64,000 nt of DNA from Tetrahymena thermophila SB210 (lineage: Eukaryota > Ciliophora > Oligohymenophorea > Hymenostomatida > Tetrahymenidae), in NCBI RefSeq assembly GCF_000189635.1, contig NW_002476162.1:62001-126000 (forward strand), in the 5' to 3' direction. Shown here one piece after another: positions 1 to 12,231 of the stretch. The position numbers and the translations under genes were made by a program. The notes beneath the pieces were generated by a model, which made no database searches, was not told where the DNA came from, and saw nothing but the letters and a program-made list of their open reading frames with translations. Position 1 is the first letter of the stretch. Each line of letters opens with the position of its first letter.

Positions 1-190
1 AGGCACAATAACAGTGAATCCCTTAGCAGAGAATTTATCAGCAGTGATGCATAATGATTGGTTCAAGCCCCACCATTCTTAAATTAATACTAAACCATGC
101 TTAGATCCGCCATTAGGTTATGTCAAATATCCCTTACCATCTTCTCTTCCTTCAACATGGAAAGTAACGTTGTGCTATCCTGCAGTAATA
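1..190 (-). pseudogene. dienelactone hydrolase-like gene, 5' part (runs off the left edge)
   Basis: Read on the minus strand with TAA as Gln, positions 105-1 give an open frame with HGLVLIQEWWGLNQ followed by ITADKFSAKGFTVIVP. This is the N-terminal core of the dienelactone hydrolase (DLH) alpha/beta-hydrolase family, where the conserved E-W-W-G-L-N segment lies before the first helix. A further short coding-looking stretch (LQDSTTLLSML) lies at about 190-140 and may be an upstream exon. The catalytic Cys/Asp/His region would lie left of the window, so function cannot be judged. Related but clearly broken copies lie at 28.7, 47.7 and 49.7 kb. This fragment itself shows no stop, so it may be an intact gene cut by the window edge or another relic. 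Confidence 0.6.
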
Positions 191-1187
191 ATTTCAGTTG
201 CAAGTTTATCCATTTATTATGTAAAACTAACTTTTTATTTTTTAATGTGTTTTTGATAAAATAAATAATGTATGTTAAAATAAATAAATAATTATTAATT
301 ATCAGGAAGATTTTTTTATAAATATACAAAAAATATAAAAGATATTATTTATTAGCTGATTTAATTATCAAAGAACTTCTAAAGAAAAATCTTTGAATCT
401 ATGTTAAGCATAGATAGATATTTCATTCATAAATTTACAAATTTTTTCTCTAATCTAATAAAATAGATCAATAATTAATAAAAATTAAGATTTTTCTAAA
501 GAAAAGTAAATAGAAATAAATATATATTTTTTAATTTTAAAACTTTTACAAATCTCAAATACCCAAAAATAGCATAAATCAGACACTCAATTCCTCAGCA
601 AAATAAATTGATAGTTGATATTTTAATTTTGTTATTTATGATTGGTTGAAAAATAAGTATTGTATAAATATAAATTACTGACTTAAATGTAACAACCACC
701 TTTAAAAGAAATCAAAAAATATCTTTACTTCTTCTAATTTCTTTAAATCTTCTAAATTATTGTAAGCTATTAACTTACATCTAAATTTAAAAAATTCAAA
801 CAGCTTAATACTATTCATATAAATTTTAGAGTTTTAAGATTTTATTATTAAAATTATTAACAAAAATTATATTTTTTGATAAGTTTATTTTTATAAAACA
901 AAATCTATAAAATTTTAACTCAAATCATTTTTTAAAATATTTATAAAAAGCAAAAAATTTTTTTAGTCTTTAAAAAATATGGTGAACATTTATTTTGGAA
1001 ATAATTAATTAGAAGTTACAGTATAAAATATTATTTAATGAATCAAATATATCTTTTAAAAAAATTTAAGTTTAAAGAGTGAAATACAAATAAATCAATA
1101 TACATTTAATCCCAACATAAAGTTTCTAAATAATATATTTATGTATAAAAGCTATGCATTTAGCAATAATTAAATTTAAAAAAACTT
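191..1187. other. AT-rich spacer downstream of copy 1
   Basis: No coding frame is supported here. Positions about 220-960 resemble 29480-30150, so this spacer was duplicated together with the neighbouring DLH-like sequence. From about 970 on, the sequence aligns with the 3' flank of the other giant-gene copies (14963, 33880 and 50755). Confidence 0.6.
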
Positions 1188-4100
1188 TCAATTCTCTTGA
1201 GTTTATTGAGATTCAAATACATTAATATTCTTAGATTACTTTTTAACTATAAAACTAATTGGAGATCTTGCGATGCTATTTTCCTCAAAGTAATCTTTTT
1301 TTTTAAATTAATGAACAAAATTTTAATGATTATATTAATTTATACTTATAAATTCGTCATCTGTCTTCATGAGTTAGAATTTTTCTATTTTTAAATTATC
1401 TCTTTCTCCTGATTTTCTTCTATCTATTTTACCTTTTTAGTTTTAAAAAAAATCTTAATATTAAAAAAATTTATTTTCTTACCTTGAAGACTAATCTATG
1501 AAATGCTTTGAAGTTTTTAGAAAGAGTTGCTTATACCGTAGAGAGATGTTTATTAATTCATCTATATAATTAAATTTTTATTTTGTTCTTGTTCTTCAAT
1601 AATTTCATCAACTTGGTTATTACTTTTCTGTGCATTAGAATTTCTTTTCTTAAGTCTAATATATTTATATACTTCTTTTTAAACTTTGTTCCATCTTTTC
1701 ATTACTTAAAATTGATTGGAGCTTTATATTATTATTTAACTAGTTAAAAATTTAGGAAATATATCTTTTAATTTTATTAGCAATTAATGAAACAAATTTC
1801 TTTATTGAGGATCAAAAGGTATTTCTCTCAAAATTACTTTCAATAAAATTCTCACAATAAACACAAAGTTGAAGAAAAATATAATTATAGTAGAAATATT
1901 CTCCCAAACTGTATTTCCCATTTGATTGATTATTATTGCTAAGACGATAGAATTAAATTATAGAACTGTAGCCATTAAATCTAGATTATTTAGTTAAATA
2001 CTGCTATATGGTTTACTAAAGAATGATGCTAAACCATAAAAAAGTAATACCGATAAGGAAACTAAAGCTTTCTATCCAATATTATCAAAAAAGGTGCAAA
2101 GATAAATTAAAGATTTTTAAGTTGCCTTTATTATTTCCCAGTAGTATTTTTCTTATCTATACTCATAAAATAAAATGCCATAGACTTTTATATTTTCAAT
2201 TTTTGTAAGGTTAGTTCTTTTTTATTTTAGTTTAGAAAGGAAAAATAAAGGTAAAAGTAAATAGAGTAACACTAAAGAAGGGATCAAAATAAAAAATATA
2301 TTTTATTTATGATCATCTCCAAAGCAGATATACTATTTATCTGTTAAAACATAAGAAAAATCACCAATTTAGACACAGCTAAGTTATTAGACAAAATAAT
2401 TTATAAGGCTTGGGGAAAAGAAAAGCCATAAGAAGATAAATGAGCACTTTATATCATAGATATACAATCTATAATAATTAAGTTTGAATTTTAGTAAAAA
2501 TATACCTAAAGCAAATATAAATAAGTAAGTTAAGGGAATCAATATCCTTAAAATTGATCTCCTTGTTAATATATTTCCTACATTTAATGAATTAATCAGA
2601 ATACAATCTATTGACATCCTTTAAATTAATATAATAATATTTATTTTTCAAAGGGGGTATAAAAAAATTTATTTTTTTATTATTAATTCTAACAGTTTTT
2701 AATATTTAAAAATTCTCTTAAAATGGCCTTAATATAAGTTGGCCTTAATTAATGAGAATGCACGGTATATATTAACTAAATAATAGAAATAATTTTATTT
2801 TTAAAAAAATAAATTACATCGAATCAGATGAGGAGTCTCCAAAAATACTAATTACTTATTTGAGATAATATGAAAAATTTGTAAATTAGAATATGATTAT
2901 AATAATTTAAACATAATTGATTAATATCTTAGTAGCAACCGTATTCTAATCAGACTCAGATGATTTGCCAATACAAATAAAATTTAATCGCTTGATATAC
3001 AAAAAAAGGCATTTCTGAGTAGTGAATCTTTATATTTTCCTAAAACAGAATAATAAATAGCACAAAATAGCTAAATATAAAAGGAAATAAGAAATAATAT
3101 CTATATAATTATCTTTGCATTTCATACAGCTAAGATTATTGCTTCTAGAATATTAATCTCCCCATAATTAATTATTAATATCACAACTTTCGCATAAAGC
3201 TCCTATGTGGCCAACATTACAAATTGATTTTTCAAATTATTCTGTAATAAAATTGCAATAAATTAATATTATGAAATTTTAAGTATTTACCTTAAGACAT
3301 TTCGGAAGTGAAGTTATAATTATACTAGTTTTATGTTTATATGCAATTAGAAGGATTTGAACATGCAAATACCTTGCCCGATTGTGGATTTAATCTCCAG
3401 TATCCATCTTATAGAACTATTATATCTTTTTCACAATAACTAGCTTATTCAGGGCAACGACTGCATTGATAAGTCTCAGAATTAGAAAAACTGCTTATAT
3501 AAGAATATGTCCCTATTTTTTTAGTTTATTTTTAGGGATTGAATCATTTTAAATTTTAATATAATCGATCATATAAAATTTGGTTTTGAAAATAAGAAAA
3601 GCATAAAATAATTATCGTAATTTATAAAGTTTGATAACAAAAAATTTTTTTACCTTATGGACATTCATAACATGAAATGAGATTAAATTCTTACTTAGGA
3701 ATTTAGCCAACTAAGCAAGGCAAAAATTTTAATTAAATATTACTTTCTACTGAGCTTAATATGAAACAGTTTTATTAAATATCATAAATTGGTACCTTTG
3801 AAGAAAGTTAAATTTATAAAAACTAAGTACTAGAAGGATTGGATGTTATTTAAGGTTAAAAAGCGATATAATTATTAAAAATTTAAATTCCTCCTTATAT
3901 ATGCATTTTCGCCTCATCTTAGTTTACAATAAGAATATCATATCCTTAAAACTCTTAAATTATCATTTAATGAACTTTATTTGCTTCAATATTTAAGGGG
4001 TAATTTACTACTTCTTCAAATTCATCAATCAAATAAAATATAAGAGGTTAATTTAGAGTATTTCCAGATACCAATTAAGATAGCATTTATGTATAATCTT

Positions 4101-7100
4101 TGTGGAATTTGATTGATTTTGGATAAGAGGTAATTTATTAGCCAAACAAAAGAGCTTTGTTATTAAAAATATAAGATTATTAAATATCAAGATGGCGATA
4201 TTTATACTGTTTATCTATATAAATTAAAGAAGAGTTCATTCCTTAGTATCTGATTCCACCTCCTATTACTGCATAATTAAAGGAAATTGTACAATTATTT
4301 AGCTAAACTTAGCTATTACTAATATATATTCCCCCACCGCAACCCTTTTCAACAGTGTTCTATGAAAAAATTGAATTATTAATTACTATATTTTTTGTTG
4401 TATCAAGCGACACTGTTCCATAAAAAGATTCTTAGAGGTAATTCATATTAATAATCAAGTAATTCAAAATTATTTTGCTATGCTAAAAAATGTAAATCAC
4501 TTAACCAGTTTATAGATTATTATCATTAAATTAACTATTTTATATCTAACAACTTAAAGAGTCTAATTTAGAGCCTAAATTTTTATGCTAAAAGCTATTC
4601 AACAAAAGTAATGAGCCAAAAATCTAGTTTTTATTTACAATTAAGTTTTATAATTTAATTATGTTCGAATAAAATTAAATTGCATCACTATTAAATATTC
4701 CATTTTAAATGCTCATATTTTCTACATTTGTATTTAAACTTGATAGATAGATTGAAGGGTTTTATTAATCTTTAAATTAACTATTTATAACTATTAAATT
4801 ATTAATTATAACTTAAGAAACTATGACTATTACTTCATTATAAAATTATTCTTATATTTAAACAAAAGAAGGTCCTGAACTATTTGTAACTGTAAGATTT
4901 TATAAATTATTTATTAAAGATCCCATAGTTTATATTAAAGAGTAGGATGTTCCTTCAAATTAAGAACCATAAATTTACAGACTTTAGATAAAAAAATTTT
5001 TGATATTAGAAGAAGATATTATAGAACCATTTGACTTAGTGATATTCACTAATATATTATTTAGTGTTAAATTTCCAATGTTTTAAAAGCTAAATATACT
5101 GCTTATTTGTAGATTTGAATTTTAAATAGCAATATTTGATATGCTTAAAGTTTAGATGCTGTCAAATGCAATTATATATTCCAAAGATGGAGATCCATTT
5201 TAAGTGGTAAAGTTTTTAAATGTAAGTCTGTCTAAATAAACAAAGTTGACATTTTTAATTAAAACCATGCAGCTATTCTGTGCACTGCTATTATTCAAAT
5301 GTTATGAAGTGATAAATTCTGAATTTGAAATTATGAGCTCATTCATATTTTAAAATATAATACAAACTTAGCTATCCAAATCAATTATTGTATTTGTTAT
5401 ACTTAAGTTTAAAAGGTTTTAGTTGTTATTTATATCAATTGTAATTGGAGTAATTAATTGTTTATTTTATGGTTATTAAGGAATTGTGAGCCTCATATTC
5501 AAAATTTCTAAATTAGCTATGCTTGCATTAAAAATGTTGTTGATATTATTATAATTTTAATTTATCAGATAGACAAGTGCATTTTGAGAATCTGAATATA
5601 ATCTTAATGTAAAATTAGATGGTGTTAGTGTTTAAAAAATATCTTATCTTAAATAGAGACTTGTTTGTGGAATAAAATATATCTCTAAAATTTAAATATT
5701 GGCATAGTTTTTTGAAACAAATTAATCCTAAATAGCTTGCATCTTTACAGAATATTGAAGTAGGGATAAGTCTTAAATATAATCACTGAATGTGAGTACA
5801 CACTATTAGTTTGAAGCATATCTTGAAGAATCAACATTTTAATTTGTAGTTAAAGTGTATTATAGCAATCTAATATCATAATTAGAGCTGACAACCATTG
5901 ACAACTAATATGTATTTAGTTACTATACAGGATTTAAAATAGCATAACCAATTATAGGTAAACTGACTTAAAATGATTATAATAGATAATAATTATTTTT
6001 AGAAAAGTAGTACACATCAATTTCTGTTTTAGAAGCTAGAAGCATAATTGATTTCGATAATATTTAGATTTGCTAAATACTTGTAATGTTTAAAGACCTT
6101 ATAGTTAGATAAAGCGAAAAATCAATTAAAGAATAAATGTTTGCCTGTCCAAATGTTTGCAAGACTAAAAACTATGAAATTTATTCCGATATCTTTGACT
6201 CTTCATATTTTTTATTGTAAAAGAGAGGAATTTGATTAGAAGAGGACAAATCTCTCAGCTTTTAAGCAGGTAATTTCAAGTTATAAAGTGAATTTATTAA
6301 CACACCATTGTTATCAATAGCTACTAATTTTAAATCAAATGTCTATTGGAGTTCTAACAAAATGTATTAGCTGCCAACTGTTAATTATTAAATATTATTT
6401 GCCATTTATAATTTAGATAATTTATTTTGACTAGGATTCCAACAAAAAACAATATTATTGCAATAAAATACTAATGGTAGATTTGTAGTACTTTGAATAA
6501 TATTTTTACCAAATGTTATGTTTTAATTGGTTAATTATTGATCTAACTAACTTATCTATGTAAACTTGAAACTATTTGGGTCTTAAATGTTAATTTTTAT
6601 TACATTCATACCTTATTGGTCAAAGCAATATACAGTTTAATTACGTATATTGCAATCATTAATTAGTTATTTAAATTAACTAGAAATTAAACTTATCATC
6701 TTACTTTCATAGTCTATAATTTATAGATATAAAGTAGAAGTTATGGTGTTTTAAAGTAGCAGAACAGGGAAGAAGCTTAATTCTTCTAGTAAAGTGTAAT
6801 ATTGGTAATTAATTGATTAAAAATAATATGTTTTAAGGAGATTAATATTTTAATTATTACTCTAATATACACAATACCTTAATATATGATGTTAAATAAT
6901 CATATATTATTAAATATCATTTGTATCTTATTTTAATATTTGTATAATTCTATAATTATACTTAGTGCTATTATTTATATTTGATATTTGTCCAAGTGGT
7001 CCTCCTTTTAATGTAAATTATAAATCTTAGTCTTGAGTCACATCAAAGCTTAAAGATGGTGTTATTGTTTAATTTTACAAAGAGATTTAATAAAAAGAAA

Positions 7101-10100
7101 TTTAATTGTAATTGAATTCTCTTGCAAATACAATTAAATTATCGTTTTAGTTTATTGCCTATGGGATATAACTAATTAAATCTGCATTTTGAGGACCTAA
7201 ATAAAAATTCTAATAATCATAGAAAGTAATTGAAGAGTAATCATAAATTATGATGTTTTCTTATGTGATGCATGTAAGTATATTGCTTTGTTTATCAAGG
7301 CTTATAGATATAATTTATCCTCCAGCTTAGGATTAGCTTAGATTTTCTTAAAAGTTGAGATAATGAATTATTTAAGTTTATGAAATTTAAATAAAGAACA
7401 CATTATCTACAAATACTATAATAAGTATATCCTTTTAAAAATCTTCTATTATAGTAAATTAAGTTTACTAGTTATATTATGAAAAAGTTTAGGAGTACTA
7501 AGAGATATCTATTGATCTAACCTGAGAAGCCGAAGTTGTATATTAATCGTCAAGATACATTATTTAAATTAATAACTTTTAGTTAGGTGCTACAATAACA
7601 TTTAATGGGTAATCGTAATAAGAAAGTTGATCGATATCAATACTCTAGTTTTATCAAATGTTTAATGTTTAAATAGAATAAAATAAAAAATTAGATAAAT
7701 AATAAATAATGATTTATTTTTGTGTTTTTTAAAAATGAAGTAAATTTAATTTAATTTATTAATACCATAATTTCTCATTTATTCTGCATTAATCTTTAAA
7801 TCATTTTACAAATATAGTTTGCATTCAAAAAAAAAAAAACACTGAAGAATTATTTAATTAGTTTAAACATAATATCTGAGAATTTAAGGTATTTAAATAT
7901 TCAAGTAAAATAGTTAAAAATTAAACTTACATTTATAAATGCAATAGTTTTAATAAGTTTGAATTAAGAACTATAGATCTAGCATTGCATATAATCTTAA
8001 TTACATAAAATAATTCTTTGATTATAGCTATCATAGAATTATTTAACAAATGTTACAGTTTAGAATACTATAGCAAAGTAATTAAATTTTTTAAATGATG
8101 GTGCAGTATATACTACAGCGATACATGGATTTGTTACTAAATAAAACAAATTTAACTAATCCAAACTATATAAGCTTACCATACGAGAATTTCCTAATAT
8201 TTTAGTTGTTAAAAACCAATTAGTTTTATTTTAGCTGTATGAAAAGCTTGTTATTTATGTAGTTTATTTCAACAGAATATTTTTGTTAACTCTATCAAAA
8301 GATGAGGTACATTTTAGAATAGGATCATAATTTGAATCTTGAGGCATTTAATACATAAATTAACCAGTAGAAAACTAAAAAATGAACCATTAGCAGAATG
8401 AATTTGATATAACTAAAGTATCTTCTTAGAAATCAATAATAAACTGATTAATTTAAGAAGGTATATTATCAATCATTTATAGGATAGACTCATTCTTATA
8501 AATTATAAAACCATTATCATAATATATTGTTTAATAGTTTCCATATGATTAAATACCTTGGACATTTGTAAGAGTTGGTTAGTTAATTTATGCTATAATA
8601 TTAATCTATTTTAATATTTTATTCTTTAAAAACTATTTTAATTTATAAAAACTTACATTTAGCTGCGATTTATATAAAGTTGAGCATAAAAACATATTAT
8701 TTTATGAATCCCTTAAAACAAGATATATTGTATCTTGAGATATATCAATACACGAGGCTAAATTGATATAATTTAATTTTGAAAGTGATATATAATCAAG
8801 ATACATTTATCCAGGTACTTTCATTTGAACCTAAGTACTAAAGATTAATGATTTAAAAATAAGATTAATTTATAATTAAAAATTATTACTTGTTAAGCCC
8901 TTAATTACCATAAATGTTACAGATTCCAGAATTATCTTAATCTAAAAATAGCGATTTTTAATTTAAGTAGCTTTCAGAAAAATACTAAATAGTTTACTAT
9001 AAACATGATATAGAAGGCTATTATATCTAAAATAATTATTTAATTTGACTTTAAGATAAAGAATAAACCTTAAAAGTAAATCCTTAAAGGAATCCAAACT
9101 TTTATTAATAATTAAATAATTATTAAATAAAAAAAATTAAAAATCAATTAAATTTTAAAATTTACATGAATTTAATCATAAAATGTTATTATCTAGCTAA
9201 CTGAATAGGAGCATTATATAGTTTACTCAGAAGAAGATGGATAATGTATAATTTAGATCTTGTTTAAATCATATGAAGCTAAAATAAAGTCACCATAAAC
9301 AATTTAGTAAATAACCTTTCCATAGGCAGAGTATTAAACTTACAAGTAATTTAAGTTATTATCTATAAAATTTATTTAATTTTATTGAAAAATTACAATC
9401 AATTGCTTGTTTTGATAGTAGATAAATTATGAGGTAGATTAAATTGTAAATTATGTTTATTTAATTATGTTACCTAAAAAATCTATAATAAACATATTAT
9501 TTACTGTTATGCATATTATATTTTTATCAATAGTTTAATAAGCATAAAGAATATTTTCTACTTATTGGCCATTAAAAAGCTTTAAATCATAAGTTGTCAA
9601 ATTTATGAAGTCAAAGTATGAAAGTATTGCATCCGTTTAATCTACCAGACATACTATTTTTTTATCTTAATCAAAAAATCTATAGGCCTAGCTCTGTTAT
9701 TTAATTAAAATTTAAAAATTATATTTATTGATAATTATTTACATATGTTAGATCTAGTCTTGCAGGTATTTCTTTTATAATTTATCCATTTGATGCATAT
9801 GCTACAACTGATTTCCAATTTATGTCGTCGAAATTGTAGACATAAAAATTTTCATCGCTATCAAAAAAGGGAATACCATTTGAAAATGCTCTTGGCATAG
9901 CTACTTAAGTTATAAACTCTGATTCATTCTAAGGGTCTTTAGAAAAATCTATTATCAAAATTCCTCCAAGCTAAAATAGATATAATCTATTTTTTAGTTT
10001 ATTTTGTAAAGGAAAATATAATTAAATATAGTTAGTGCTCAAAATTATATCTCCATTTCTCATATCCCTCAATTAATAACTTTATTGAAATCCTTGCAAG

Positions 10101-12231
10101 GCATATTTTTATCCTTAAGAATCATAAATATTTGAGGCAAAATTTCCAAAATGGTAATTTGGGTAATTTTATGTCTTGCAAATAGTTTATTTATCTATTT
10201 TATAACTTTAATTATCATTCAAGATTATTGAAGCAATATTATTCTCATCAGTAGTAATAACAATATCTCTGTCCACAATATGAATACTATAAAAATATGT
10301 ATTGAAAAAGTATTGCTTAATTGTTAGAAGATTCAAATCTTATTTGAAAATGTAATTAGATATGTAAAAATTGGCATAAATGACATTATCTCCTAATATT
10401 TAATTAAATATCATTTGAGTATTTTACTAAAAGCTTACTATTTCGCTAATTTAACTATCGCCGCTTATGTTTGAAGTAATGTTGAATAATTTATAAGACA
10501 AATTATTATAAGAAACTTTTTAATTCTGTAAAATAAGCATGATCTTAGTCTCAGAAGAAAGAAAGCTTACAAAGTAATTGTTTATATCCATATTTTAGAT
10601 GATAAATTCTTAACAGCTTTAAACAGATTTTTCATTGATGATTAAAATAGCATAGTTATTTGCTCCAGTTAAGATGTATATTTTTTCAGTGGCTCTGGAT
10701 ATTGCATCATACTTGTTATAAAGATAGCATATAGGTAATTATTGCTTATATAAAACTCCGGTTTAAGTTTTACCACTGCTATCGATCCATTTTTCTAAAA
10801 AAAATATTATTAAATAAATTTTTAAAATATCTTTAAAAATACCTGCTGATTTGTATATTAAAATTTCTTAACTAAATTATACAATACATATATAGTAGCT
10901 ACTATCTGCTTGAAACTGTATAAATTTTTTAAACCAATCCTAAGAAGAGTTATTATTAAAGATATTTACTACTTCAAAAAGTAGTACATCTTATTCACTT
11001 TGTACACAAATATAATCTGTTCCATTATAAGAAGCAAAGTCAAAAAAAGACAATGTACCACTAGATGACTATTATAGAGCATGTATTTCCTATATTTGTG
11101 GTGATTTCAGGTCAAATGCTTAAATATATTTAGGGTATACGCAGAGATAAAATTACTCTTTTAAAAAATAAATATTTAGTTTTTGATGGTAATTTTACTA
11201 TTTCTTTTTAAATTAGAAAAGTATTGAAATTTAATAATTTGAAAGTAAGGTTTATTGAAAGTTTATTTAAAAATATATTTAAAATGTAAATAAATTTATG
11301 CATTTTCACAATTTTTTTCTTTCGGTCAGTATTCCTAAATGATATTTTAGCTGATTTGTAGAAGTAAATAATTTAAAAAATAACTTTGTAAAAATTATTT
11401 AATATATTTTGTAAGAAAATATTTGAATAAAAAGAAAATATAATTAGAAATTAAATATTTTTAATATAAATTTTAAATTAAATTACTTTGAGATAATTTG
11501 CAAAACAATGAGTTATTTGGATTACTTAAAGTTGGTTGAATCTCTGAAAGAAAATTTATAACAGGTCTAATATATCTCCAAAACTTAATATTACCTATAT
11601 TATCGTAAGTGACCATTATTTCTTATTAATTGTTATCAATATATTTTTCAATTGATAAAATCGTCTATTTGTATATTACTTAGTATGTGTGACATTAATT
11701 GCTTTCAGATTATTATATAGGGCATTTGTTTATTGTTTAGCATGTTGAAAACTGGTCATTTTTTGTTTGTCCTAATCCACACTAAAAGGTACACTGGCTA
11801 TTTTAAAGTAGAAATTGCGACTAGTTTAAACAATCAGAGACGCATATTCCATTTTTTAGCTAAAAGTTTTCTTTACATACTTTACAAGTATTTTAAGTAG
11901 CGCACTGAAGACATCCCTCTAATTAGCACTATTAGCACTAGTTTTTTAATGAGTCAAAATAATATTAACAGTCACTTAGACAGCTTTTATAATCTTCGCT
12001 TAAATAAAAAGCCGTTGAGCATTGCTAACAAGTTTAATAATATTCTGAATATAAGTTAGAAGAAGGGTTCAATCCTACTTAGCAACTTTCGCAATTTTAA
12101 GAGCATTTAAAACATTAATTTTAGTAAGGGTCAAATCCTTATCCTTAAGGGCAAGTTTAGTCACTTGAAAACACCAAGCTCAAAAAACTAAAGGTAATTA
12201 TTAGCAATTTAAATATCATTTACTTAATCAT
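1188..12231 (-). CDS. Giant Cys-rich/beta-helix multi-pass membrane protein, paralogue copy 1 (3240 aa, 12 exons)
   Basis: Predicted cell-surface protein; ligand unknown. Exons (minus strand): 12231-11487, 11157-10843, 10794-9743, 9693-9166, 9098-8890, 8837-8657, 8605-7931, 7644-3654, 3512-3291, 3241-2818, 2618-1483, 1432-1188. They total 9723 nt, exactly 3241 codons, with TAA/TAG as Gln and TGA as stop. The ATG opens a signal peptide (about residues 1-23). Residues 26-182 carry CxxC-type furin/GFR-like repeats such as CFKCSQNCESC. About residues 250-1300 look like beta-propeller strands. The 3991-nt exon holds Asn-rich beta-helix repeats with CGGGIYISNSQ near residue 2335. Next come ISCYECPQG, DGYWRLNPQSGK and CNVGHIGALCESCD, which resemble an extracellular Cys-rich module known from large ciliate membrane proteins. 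About seven hydrophobic spans follow (about residues 2670-3060), then a charged, Gln/Asn-rich tail. This copy is apparently intact. The exon model is hand-built. Confidence 0.88.
2619..2817 (-). other. Intron 10 of copy 1, with a conserved pyrimidine block
   Basis: This GT...AG intron lies between the exon ending in the conserved DSSSDS motif and the exon beginning MSIDC. On the minus strand it holds a run of five C about 35 nt before the acceptor (G run at 2653-2657 on the plus strand). The run stands out in otherwise nearly pure A/T intron sequence. Equivalent runs occur at 35579-35582 and 52430-52434, and at 16651-16655 in copy 2. Confidence 0.6.

Noticed and set aside
2387-2617. A separate small membrane protein starting MSIDC, repeated at 16385-16615 and 35312-35542
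   Set aside because: The frame continues through TAA/TAG as Gln and is the seven-span exon of the giant gene; in copy 4 the Met is replaced by Ile and the frame is still open.
6785-6873. An intron splitting the large exon of copy 1
   Set aside because: The sequence is open in frame in copy 1, and copy 2 lacks the GT donor but keeps the frame, so it is coding.
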